The notes under the pieces: generated by a model
What the model saw: the letters and a program-made list of their open reading frames with translations, nothing else
Database searches by the model: none
Told to the model about the DNA's origin: nothing
Made by a program: the position numbers and the translations under genes
Origin: Tetracladium setigerum
Lineage: Eukaryota; Ascomycota; Leotiomycetes; Helotiales
Length of the DNA: 64,000 bases
Assembly: GCA_031472005.1 (NCBI GenBank)
Contig: PZJY01000007.1
Coordinates: 1,240,001-1,304,000, forward strand
Reading direction: 5' to 3'
Part shown: piece after piece, positions 11,822 through 21,752 of the stretch
How the letters are laid out: the number at the start of each line of letters is the position of its first letter
Position numbering within the stretch: position 1 is the stretch's first letter

Positions 11822-13595
11822 TTAGTAACGGTACCTGAACGTGTTAGTGTGCTGTGATTGAAAAAGATGGGATTGAGTGCTTACATCTCGCTCTTGAATG
11901 GACCAGCGACATCAAGACCAAGGTATTCAGCTTGAACTGGGGTCAAGGTGGACAACTCAGCGTTGACGTGCTTCAAGTGAAGGAACGCAACAGCCTCGTC
12001 GAGGATCTTAGGGAGGACATAGACGCCAACATCGAGCTTGCGGGTCTTGCCGAACTCAACATACTTAGCACCGAAAGCAGCATCCTCAGACTTGTACAAC
12101 ATGATTTGTGCGAGAACTTGGTTAGTGAAAGAGCAAGACATGACGAAGGAAGAGTGACCAGTGGCACATCCCAAGTTGACGAGACGACCCTCGGCAAGAA
12201 GGATGATGTGGCGGCCGTTCTTCATCAAGAAGCGGTCGACTTGAGGCTTGATGTTTGCAACGCTGGCGGCGTTCTTCTTCAACCAGGCGACATCAATCTC
12301 GATATCGAAGTGTCCAATGTCTACTGTTTTTAGTGTGTGTTCTGGGAAGTGCGGAGATAGACCTACTGCAAACAATGGCATCATCACGCATTTGCTCGAA
12401 GTGAGAGCCGACCAAGATATCTCTGCAACCAGTGGTGGTAACGAAGATTTGTCCGAGGGCAGCAGCCTTGTCCATAGACAAAACTTGGTATCCAGAGACG
12501 GCAGCTTGAAGGGCGTTGATAGGATCAATCTCGGTAACAATGACACGAGCACCCATGGAGTGAAGAGCAGTGGCACATCCCTTTCCGACATCACCGAAAC
12601 CGGCAACAACGGCGATCTAAAAATTACAGTTAGGTTGATTCTTTTATCTCAAGTAAATAGATGAGTTTACCTTTCCGGCCTGTTGTATAGTTCGTTAGTA
12701 ACTGTTGCATCGGAAAAGGTTGGGTTTCGGGTGACTTACGATCATAACATCAGTAGCTCGCTTAATACCATCGATGATAGATTCACGGCAACCGAAGTTG
12801 TTATCGAACTTTGACTTGGTGACAGAGTCTAGAATTTGGAGTTAGTTAATTATCCGTGATAATGAGGCAAAACTCACCATTGACGTTGATGGCTGGGACC
12901 AAGAGAGTGTTGTTCTTCAACATCTTGTACAAGTGGTGAACACCGGTGGTGGTCTCCTCAGATACACCGTAGCAATCCTTCAACATCTCTGGATATTTCT
13001 TGTGAACAAGAGCGGTAAGATCTCCACCGTCATCAAGAATGAGGTTGAGCTTCTTGCCATCCTTGAAGGCGGTGAGTTGTTGCTCTAAGCACCACTCATA
13101 CTCCTCCTCGGTCTCTCCTTTCCAGGCGAAAATTGGAATACCGGCGGCAGCGATTGCAGCAGCAGCATGGTCCTGAGTAGAGAAGATATTGCAGCTTGAC
13201 CATGTAACTTCTGCGCCGAGATAGACCAAGGTCTCGATAAGGACAGCGGTTTGAATGGTCTGTTTTGCCCAAATTAGCTTCTAGTCCCGCAGAACAAGAT
13301 ATGCAGCAGCAAACGAGATTATATTTATTTCCGCAGAAACAACATACGCAGATTAACTTCTAGTCCCGTAGAACAAGATACACAGCAAACGAGATACGCA
13401 GAGAAGGAATATGGGGGCACTTACAGCATGAAGGCAGCCGGCAATTCTGGCACCTTTCAATGGTTGATCGTCCTTATATTTCTCCCGGGTCGAAATTAAA
13501 CCTGGCATTTCATTCTCTGCGAGTTCGATCTCCTTGCGGCCGAAAGCAGCAAGATTTATATCTGCGACCTTGAAATTGATTGCTGGAGCAGACAT
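11822..13595 (-). CDS. SAH1: Adenosylhomocysteinase (S-adenosyl-L-homocysteine hydrolase)
   Basis: This cytosolic NAD-dependent enzyme splits S-adenosylhomocysteine to adenosine and homocysteine, relieving product inhibition of methyltransferases. The model is complement(join(11822..11834,11885..12320,12367..12616,12671..12679,12740..12828,12878..13259,13425..13595)), 449 residues, the usual fungal length. Landmarks are the start MSAPAINFKVADINLAAFGR, the substrate-domain TWSSCNIFSTQDHAAAAIA, the NAD-binding GFGDVGKG near residues 223-230, GHFDIEID, and the C-terminal YRY. Two exons are tiny: a 9-nt exon (12671..12679) codes only Ala-Gly-Lys before the NAD fold, and the last exon is 13 nt and supplies the terminal YRY. 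Without them the protein would lose three internal residues and end early at ...FKSEM. Intron 1 contains a direct repeat. Confidence 0.96.
13272..13395. repeat. Imperfect ~45-bp direct repeat in intron 1 of the adenosylhomocysteinase gene
   Basis: Two copies sharing CTTCTAGTCCCG, then AGAACAAGATA and GCAAACGAGAT, lie at about 13272-13319 and 13352-13395, offset by roughly 79 bases. They enlarge an intron that is otherwise ordinary. Confidence 0.85.
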
Positions 13596-13731
13596 GATGA
13601 AGATTGTGAAGGTTGTGAAGGTTGAAGATGTTGTGGAGGTTGAGGTTGAGGTTGTGGTTGTGAGATGGAGGAGGGGTGGAATGGTGGGATGAGGATGAGC
13701 GGTGGAGGAAAAACCGATTTTGGCGCTAGGC

Positions 13732-14777
13732 CTACTTGGTATTGGCCGGAGGCCACTCAGCAAGAACGTTCTTCCGGTAAGCTTTTCGCTGCCTGTCGAT
13801 TTTGTGCCTGTTCTTGTGGTCTTCTTTTGCTGCGGCATTAAATGCCAGAAACTCGCTTCCAAACTTCTCTGTTGCCGCTCGTAAAAGATCTTCTTTCTTA
13901 AATAGCTCTTCGAGAGCATCGTCTGACATAGTGGAGACATGGTCTCCTTGGTAGTCCTTTGTCTCCTCGGCTAAATACACGTAATTAGCAAAAGTAGTCA
14001 AAGTTAACTATAAATTGCACCAACAACACGCAGTATGTTAGTATTTGCCCTCGCAGAACATATAACATGATAGGTACCATCAGTTAAATGGCATCGAGGA
14101 TTGAAACACAAGTGTATTGCAACATTTTCCTAACTCCATGTTCAACTGCAATCAAGTACAAACACAGTATCATAAATTACTTCAAAAATGCAGATCAGAT
14201 ATGTATATTGGTGGTGTTTAGCAACAAGAAGTGCGACAAGTGTCAAATATGACCAGGCATCAACTCAATGTAAGCCGCCCGAGTTGTGCAAGAATGCAAA
14301 ATTAAAACAATTACAAGGTGTATGCTTGGCTTGTGTACTGGAATTTACAAGTTAACAAGAGGTGGCAAGTGCCTTGAGATGGAATGATAGAACTGGAGCA
14401 TTGCAAAATCAAGTTAGAAAACAGCAGCGTTTGCAAAACAAAGACATACGTCCTTTCCTCTGCGTCCATACGGACGAGACGACCTGCCTCTTGTTGCGAG
14501 AGGCGGCGGCGACAGCAACAGCTTCTTCTCTTTCGGCCTTTCGGCCAGCAGCAGCAGCAGAGAGCTGGGCCTGGTTGGCCTTTCGGCCTCGTTTCCTGGG
14601 GTTTCTGGTCGTCTCGGCCAGCGGTTCTCCTAAAAATATCAGTACAGTTCGCTCTACGGGACCAGTGCTTCTCATACTTGGATTTGGTGGAGGAGGGGAG
14701 GCGGCCACAAGGCGAGCCCAGATCTCCTCGGATGGACTAGAAGGAATATTCGTCAGTGAATGTAAATCGGATGGCAT
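13732..14777 (-). CDS. Possible basic, AT-hook-like protein gene of unknown function
   Basis: Three open segments on the minus strand join in frame through good splice sites: 14678..14777, 14629..14450 and 13970..13732, with donors GTATGA and GTATGT and acceptors TTTTTAG and TATTTAG. The product is about 172 residues. The middle exon is alanine- and arginine-rich, with NPRKRGRKANQ resembling an AT hook and then KRQVVSSVWTQRKG. The last exon is helical and charged (EELFKKEDLLRAATEKFG...). The second intron would be 479 bp, long for this genome, and the first ATG used at 14777 may not be the true start since the frame stays open upstream. I do not recognise a family. It may be a remnant of a larger gene reaching to about 15300. 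Confidence 0.35.
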
Positions 14778-14822
14778 GAAGCGTTGTTGGGAGCACAGCG
14801 TGGATTGGAACTTCAATCCCAA

Positions 14823-16323
14823 AGCTCTGTTCCGTGACTGAGAAGTCCAATCTGCTTCCTGACAGTATTCCGCCTCTGTTGTAGAGACATAATTTGTTCT
14901 TCTATGTTATTTAAAGCTCACTGGAGAACATTTCGTGTACTTTTTCCTCCATTCGTGGGGTGGATATATGTATACATACGGGGAGGGGATGACTTCAAAG
15001 CTCGCAAGCTTTCCATTGGTATCCGTGTGTGTGATTTCTGTGGCGTGCTCCATTGGAATTTGCAGTAGGGTCACAGAACAAAATCACAAATAGAACAGGG
15101 GAGAAAATCTGGAGTTTTGGGCCACTCGGCCCAACAGAAGCCATGAGGAAGGAGCGCATCTGGGATTGGAAGGGAGGTGGCATCTGGACCCCGTCCACGT
15201 AATGATTTGGACGTCGACTTGGGGTTTGCGCTTTCAAGAGCAGGTGCAATGAACATGTTCGGTATACTACTTGATATGAAATTATATTAAAGAGCATATT
15301 TCAACCATGAAGATTAAACGGCTTCATATATTAATCAACGAGTGCTATTAGTGTGATAACTAATACCTTCAGTATACTACTTGAAACTAACTTAACTTAC
15401 AAGGGCATATTTCAACCAGAAGTATTAGATAACTTAAAATATGAATCATCGACCCGATAATAAAACCTTGATACTCCGATGAAAAATAGCTACAGGAATA
15501 TACAAGAGGCGAAAATAATGTCTTGTCATAGGAGTAGAATTGGTAAATTTAGTCTTTATTCATGCAAGACTTTACTATAAGAAAATTACATAGAAAAGGA
15601 GGAAAGGGTAGAATATTTTGATTTAGCTTTGTAGCGCAGATGAGAATCTTACGTCACAGACTCCATATCTGACCTATTACTTCAAATTCCAAGAGATATT
15701 AACACCCTACCGTCAGGGCATTTGCCTCATACATTCGCGAACGAATACTGGTTATTAGAATTCCAATACTCTATTTGAACTATCTTCTTTACCGAAAACT
15801 TCTCGTACTGGCCCACTACTTTAAAGGTATGACCTTATTCTCCCTTAAGTATCATTAATTTTAACTTTAATGTGGAAGATATCCTGATGGAAAATCGAAA
15901 AGTAAAACACAGGATAATAATTTTCCCACTGGTTCACGTTTAAAACATCTTGTGCAATTAATTTTGAAATTTATGTATAACTGTTTTGTTCTATGTATGG
16001 AAACGCTTTTATGTACTAAGCTAAGAGAGCATGTCTCCAGGTAGATGAGTACCTAGGTAACACTCAGAAGCTCCGATTGCAAGAAAACCAACGACTATGT
16101 AGACTTTTTCAAGTCTCGACTAAAAAGCCCACGAGGGAGCAGAATAAAGCTGCAACACAATTGCTCATGAAGCATACTTCCTCCTGCAACATACCCATGA
16201 GCTGAAACCCATCCATGTCTTCCATATCTAACCACGTCCAAAGCACGTCCAAGTCACGTTCAGACCACATCCAAACCAACGTCCAACCAATGCTATCCCC
16301 GTTGTCCCCACACCACAGTCTCT
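14823..16323. other. AT-rich stretch, no supported gene
   Basis: This contains short minus-strand open segments near 14995-15297, including a CSICDF motif, that could be decayed coding sequence, then about 1 kb of AT-rich DNA. Two diverged copies of a roughly 50-bp sequence containing TATACTACTTGA and GCATATTTCAACCA sit at about 15262-15307 and 15372-15420. Confidence 0.5.
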
Positions 16324-19300
16324 TCAAGAAGCTCCATCTTTCTCCTCCAATATCTCTTCAAGCTCTTCCTCCATAGGTCCTATTAAGCCAACATTTCGCA
16401 CGAATACTTCTGGGTCACGAAGCTCTCTGAATGGAAATAACCATCTCAATCTTGGGTCTTGATAGATAGCTGACGCAGGGTTGAAGAAAACGCATGGTCG
16501 GCGAAATGTATAGCATCTTGGACAGCTTGCTCTATGCTGATTCGGTCCAGTAGTGACTGCAGGGATCTTGACGCAACCATTGCTCTGCCCAAAGCACATC
16601 GAACAAGTATTGGGCACATCGACGACCCTCCATACGCGAGGTCCGCCACCTGCAGGTGGATCACCAGTGAATAAATCCAAGCCCTCTAGACCGCGATACA
16701 AATCGTAGATGAATTTCGTGTTCTCCGTAAAGCTTTGTAGCCTCGGTGGTTGAATTTGAGCAGGTCTTTGCTTGTTGATTGCAAGGGTTTGAGTAAGGTG
16801 GTTGTATATGACAGTCTTGACGACGATTTCCGGTCCTTGCTTGATCCACGGAGGAAGATCGGCACCTGGTGGATATTTTAACTGCTTAATGGTGTTAATG
16901 ATTAGGCGTGCCTTGACATAGACGTTAGTGATATGATCATAGGCCTCTCTATGTTGGGAGGGTATGGCGTCAATGTCTCTTTGCAACCAATCAAGCTTGG
17001 AATGGTTTTTTCTGGCTTGAACCCATGTGTGCTTCCATTGACCATTCTCCTCCCACTCGAAACGCATGCCTGGTAATCTCATTAGTATAATGATATAAAC
17101 GAGATACAATAAGTCATACCTAATCGGTTGATATCAGCCCAATCTGATGTTGATCCTGGCTCTGGTGCGACTGCGAAAGGAAGAGGATGTCTTTGGTTCA
17201 CGCCCTCGTATATTTCAAGAATCGGATACACCAATGTACCAGCTTCTGGAAAGTTGTAATGACTGATTATTACTCTTCCTCTATTGTCACCACCTCCAGC
17301 GATCAAGTTGACGTCTCGGGTGCCGAGTTCACTTCCAGGTTGAACCGTCAATGGTCCACGTCGATAGACACTAACCTCATGGCCATTTGGAAGATGGACA
17401 GTATTGCGGACCCAAATTGTTTGCAAAAGAGCAACGTCCATTAAAGGTGTCTGCCAATTCCCACCTGTCCAATCTCCCTGGCAAGTCTGCCATTTCGTCA
17501 TCTCGAATACTTCGTCTGCCATCCTTGAAGCTCGAGTGGCTTGGACTATGTCGTTAACATATTTAGTTTGACTATCAGCAGTCAAGTCAAATAAAGTTGG
17601 AGTCCACGATTTATCAAGAGCTACCGAAACGAATTCCGTGACATGCAAGAGTCTATCTCGCCAATCCGCATCGTTCGAGAATCGTGAGAAGTCCCAGAAC
17701 ACCATCATCTTCCAGTCTGCTGCGTACCTGGCGGATTTGTAAAATTGACCTGGTTTTGTAGAGTCGTTTTTGAGTCCGTGGTGATGGGCTTTGTACCGTA
17801 TTCCGGAATGTATAGTCTTTCCGTGGTAAATCATGTTGTGTTTAGGATTTCCACCAATACATTTCACCAGAATAGTGTAAATACATGGTATATTGTTCTG
17901 CCTGGAAGTTGACGTTAACAATAAATGCCTGCCTGCGTCTGAATTGGCAAGGTTCCATAGCTGAGAGAACGAGTACCGTCCATCCTTCATTATGTTTTTG
18001 ACGGGTTCTGCCATGCCTGTGTGTTTGAATTATTAGCACAATCTCATATCCCAGAAAACATGGATACTTACAGCCCATTATGTCTCTGTAGTAGTTATTC
18101 AAGTGAAGATCGAGATGGTTTAGTGTTGACACATTCCCCCCGTCACTGATCATGCTGTTCTTGTTCTTTTTGGAACTCATAAGCAGAGCAAACACCGTCT
18201 TTTCCAGTCTAGAATCTCCGGCTCCAAGACTCGCGTGTTCTGCCATGGCAAGATCCCCAACGGTAATCTTAACATCACTAACGACTTGACCTCTGGTTAA
18301 GCAAGCTTCAGGTACCCATCCTGTCGAATTTGTTCTCGCAAGGTTAAACATGCGAAAGTTGTGACCATCTGAATCCTGACGGGGATGACCGAATGTGTAA
18401 CCCTCCTGGCGTGGGGTGATGGACATTGTCTCATTCCCACCATTTCCGTCGAGGAGAATCGTTCCTTGAGAATCATATCTTTGATTTACAACGCAAGTCA
18501 GAATTTGCTGGCCATTGCTCGCAACAATCCAGTCAAGAGTTGGGAGTATAGTTCTCTCAGGTGATATCTCTTCTCGAGGCAACTCATATTCTGCCACCAT
18601 CTCATCATCATCATCTGCGGGAAGTTGTGGTCCAGATGTGGACCGCGTCGCTTGGGCAGAAGAGGCAGCGGGAGTGTTTCTTTGACCTTGTGGTCCAGCT
18701 GTGGAACGAGAAACTCTGGTCGATGGGCCAGCTGATACTTCTCTTTGGGTTCGCTGTGGCTGTCGTGGGGGTTTTGCAGGTGCAGGTCTCTTACGAGCAG
18801 GCTTCTTAGAATCCTCAAAGTCCTCATCTGAATCCTCATCCTTATCCTCATCCTCATCTGAATCTTCATCCTTAAAATCTTCATCCTTCTCCTCATCCTC
18901 ATCTAAATCTTCATCCTCATCAGAATCTTCATTTGAATCTTCATCCTCGCTTTCCACATTCAGATGCTGTCCACCCGACGGGCCAGCTGGAACATTTCTT
19001 TGAGTACGACGTGGTGGTTGCGCCCGAGATCGAGGAGGCGTAGCATCGTATAGATTGTCACTACTAATGCCACTACCTGAGGGTTGTTGAGATTGCGTGT
19101 TTTGTGAAGATCGTATGATATTTTGCGTTGATCCGAGACTCTCCTGGATAGTCGGCCATGATTGCCTATTGCGGCTATGACCTGGTTGTGTCGAAGATGG
19201 GTTTCGCTGATGGAGAGGCGCAGTAGACTGTTGAGAGGATCTTTGACTAGATGATGAATCTCTGCCGCCAAGAGTGTTACCAACAACGGTTTGTGGTACT

Positions 19301-20007
19301 CCTAGAGATGGTTGATCAAGATCAGCTGCCATGCCAGATTGACCTTGTTGATTTCGAGAAGGACCTTGACCTCGAGGAGGACCTTGACTGTGAAGAGGAC
19401 CTTGGAAAGAATGCTGAGAAGGACCTTGACCACGTCTAGGCCCTTGACCTCCTCCACGAGGAGCCATGTTAAAGCCACCCTGACCACGAGCAGGATCTTG
19501 ACTACCTCCACGGGAACCCATGTTATTGAAGCCACCCTGACCACGAGCAGGCTCTTGACCACCTCCACGAGGAGCCATATTGAAGCCACCTTGACCACGT
19601 CCAGGCCCTTGACCTCCTTCATGAGAGCCCATGTTAAAGCCACCCCGACCACGAGTAAGATCCTGAGCACCACCACGGGAACCCATATTGTGAAAGCCAC
19701 CCTGACCACGAGCAGGACCTTGACCACCTCCATGAGAGCCCATGTTAAAGCCACCCTGACCACGAGCAGGAGCGGCTCCCTGATTGAACTCTCTAAAAAC
19801 AGGTCTGTCATGAATGCCTCGGAACTGTTGTTGCGGATTTTCATCTTGTTGTCTCACTGGACTGCTGCTGAAATCCTGAATAGGATCGTTGGGATCCTCG
19901 CCGCTTGGTCTATTTCCGGGTAGAAAGCGTGGTGGACCACTGTATCCTCGTCTATCACCTCTGTTGCCTCCGCCTCTGTCGCCTCTGCCACCACTTGAAA
20001 GCGACAT
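16324..20007 (-). CDS. Large protein with RGG-type repeats, acidic tract, GIY-YIG-like segment and Cys6 module
   Basis: I do not recognise the whole protein. The model is complement(join(16324..17069,17120..18016,18072..20007)), 1192 residues, with both introns (GTATGA and GTAAGT donors) keeping frame. Residues 1-70 are Gly/Arg-rich. Residues about 75-210 hold six or so units of 20-22 residues ending in RGQGGFN(N)MG. Residues about 355-405 are a nearly unbroken Asp/Glu/Ser tract followed by KKPARKRP. An ordered region follows (LDWIVASNGQQILTCVVNQR). At about 685-735, CIYTILVKC, then IYHGKTIHSGIRYKAHHHG resemble the GIY and YIG strands, conserved Arg and His of GIY-YIG nucleases. Cysteines at about 1100, 1103, 1110, 1127, 1130 and 1137 form C-x2-C-x6-C-x16-C-x2-C-x6-C, like fungal DUF3716 or Zn2Cys6 modules. 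Domain calls are inference from motifs only. Confidence 0.75.
19340..19790. repeat. Coding minisatellite (about 60-66 bp unit) in the RGG-repeat gene
   Basis: On the plus strand, CCACCCTGACCACGAGCAGG-like and GAGCCCATGTTAAAG-like blocks alternate six to seven times. They encode Gly/Arg/Gln/Phe-rich units. Unit length is always a multiple of three. Confidence 0.9.
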
Positions 20008-20039
20008 TGTTTGTGGTTGAGCTTAGCTGTGTTGTCGTA

Positions 20040-20575
20040 TCAGATCGAGGGGGTTGAAGGAAGGTCGAAGAGGGGATCGAAGATGGGTTGGAGAGGGTTG
20101 AAAGTTGGTTGGAGAAGATCGAAAATGGAACGAAGATGGTTGCAAGAGGAGTTGAAGAGGAATGAGGGAATGTCGAAGCGGAGTTGGAGAAGTGTTGAAG
20201 ATAGGTTGGAGACGGGTGGAAGATGGTCGTTGAATTGTGGAAGAAAGATCGAAGGAGGATCACAAAACGATCAAAGAAGGTTGAAGAGAGATCGAAAAGG
20301 ATTGAAGAAGGGCGTTCAAAGAAGGGCGAGGGTAGATCGGGAAGAAGTTGGTGGTTTGATGAGAAGAGGAAGAGAAGGGTTGGGGATGGAAGGTCGAAGA
20401 ATGATGGAGGAGGGTTGTTGAAGTGAGGAAGAATGATCGAAGAAGGATCACAAGAGGATCTAAGAAGGGTTGTAGAAGGATCGAAAAGGTATTGAAGAAG
20501 GGTTTGGGGTGATGTCGGAAAGAAGTTTGTTGGTTTGATGAGAAGGGGAAGAGAAGGTTAGGGATGGAAGAAGTA
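20040..20575. repeat. Purine-rich repetitive region with a ~150-bp block duplicated at 188-bp offset
   Basis: The plus strand is dominated by GATCGAAGA and GGTTGAAGA words immediately upstream of the RGG-repeat gene. A block starting near 20239 (GGAAGAAAGATCGAAG) recurs near 20427 (GGAAGAATGATCGAAG) and both copies end in a GATGAGAAG...GGGATGGAAG stretch, so about 150 bp are duplicated with some divergence. Confidence 0.85.
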
Positions 20576-20639
20576 GTGGGGTTTTATAGACAGGTGCTCA
20601 TGCTCAAAGGGAGAGGTGATTGCTGCTCAGTTTGTTTAA

Positions 20640-20850
20640 TTTCACCTTGAACTGAATTATGCAACATATATTCAATTTTCCTTTGTTTACTTTCACCTTG
20701 AACTGAATTATGCATCGTATATCCACTTGACTTCGCTTTTCACTTTCACCTTGAACTGGATTATGCAACGTATGTTCACTTGGCTTCGCTATTTACTTTC
20801 ACCGTAGATTTGATGCGATATGTTTATTTCAGCTTTGTAACTCACCTTTA
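20640..20850. repeat. 53-bp imperfect tandem repeat, about four copies
   Basis: Copies start at about 20641, 20692, 20745 and 20798. Each begins TTCACC, and the first three share TTCACCTTGAACTG, a TATGCA(A/T)C word and a CACTTGGCTTCGCT-like part. The fourth is strongly diverged. The array is AT-rich and non-coding. Confidence 0.88.
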
Positions 20851-21752
20851 ACAGTTCTATTTTCTCACTTCCATCCTAAACATAATGTTATTTGTGTAAT
20901 AATTTACAAAAACGTATTTGTATTCAGCTTTGCTGCTCACTTTCGTCTTTAGGTGTTTATTAAGACTAGAACACCTCATTGTCATATATATCCTATCATC
21001 ATTTGTTAATGTGTTATTCTGTGATATATTGTTAGTAATTTTCCAGTTGACGTCTAAGCTTAGTTGTTACCCGAGGAGTGCCAAGATTTTCGCTAAAATT
21101 AGCGCGCTCGTTGTTTCCTACGGAGTACAGTCAGCTCACAGACTTTTCCTTGACGGTACATATGGATCTCTGATACTAAAATATTTGTATTAAGTATCAA
21201 AATATATATCTTATGTACACAGTTTCAACCCGCGATTATTGACTGCTTTCATAATGCCGAGCCAGCTGTGTGAAGTAGGTACCTAGGGCACAAGTCATGA
21301 CGGTCGTAAATTAGCCGAAGTAGGTGAGGAGCGAACATTGCATCCCAAGGTTAACAAAGTTCTGAGATGAACCTGGGAATGGGGTAAAGTAAAAGGACAA
21401 GTAAAAGTAAATCTGATACAAAAGTATTCCCACGGTCACTAAGGCCGCATCATCAATATCAGTATAGTCAGGGTTAAAGGTTTGTAAGACGTAACTACGC
21501 TTTCCTAGAGGGGTCGAGGGAAGAGAAAGAAAACTTACGTTTCATCATTTCATCACTTGAAGCAAGTCTGATTCGAATTATTAAGTGTATTCATATATTC
21601 ACAGAAAGCCAAATTTGGAGTTGACGAAGAGACTGTGATTCTCGATAAAGCTACATGCTATCACGAAGGATCATACAAAATCACCTTTCTAGTGATCAGA
21701 CCCGCACCAACCATGCTCCTCAACGCCAAACCAATCAAATAGTAGTAAATCT
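20851..21752. other. Intergenic, no supported gene
   Basis: AT-rich sequence leads to the 3' end of eIF3h. No open frame shows splice continuity or motifs. Confidence 0.55.

Noticed and set aside
12248..12664. Plus-strand open frames over the adenosylhomocysteinase gene
   Set aside because: They are antisense shadows of a strongly conserved minus-strand enzyme.
18701..19003. Serine-rich plus-strand open frame resembling a disordered protein
   Set aside because: It is the antisense translation of the Asp/Glu tract of the minus-strand gene.
19312..19923. A 203-codon Thr/Ser-rich plus-strand frame looking like a mucin-type protein
   Set aside because: It reads the coding minisatellite backwards, and the minus strand has the longer spliced gene.
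20640..20850. Regular 53-bp repeats considered as a CRISPR array
   Set aside because: Copies are adjacent without unique spacers and are diverged; this is a eukaryotic nuclear sequence, so it is an ordinary tandem repeat.
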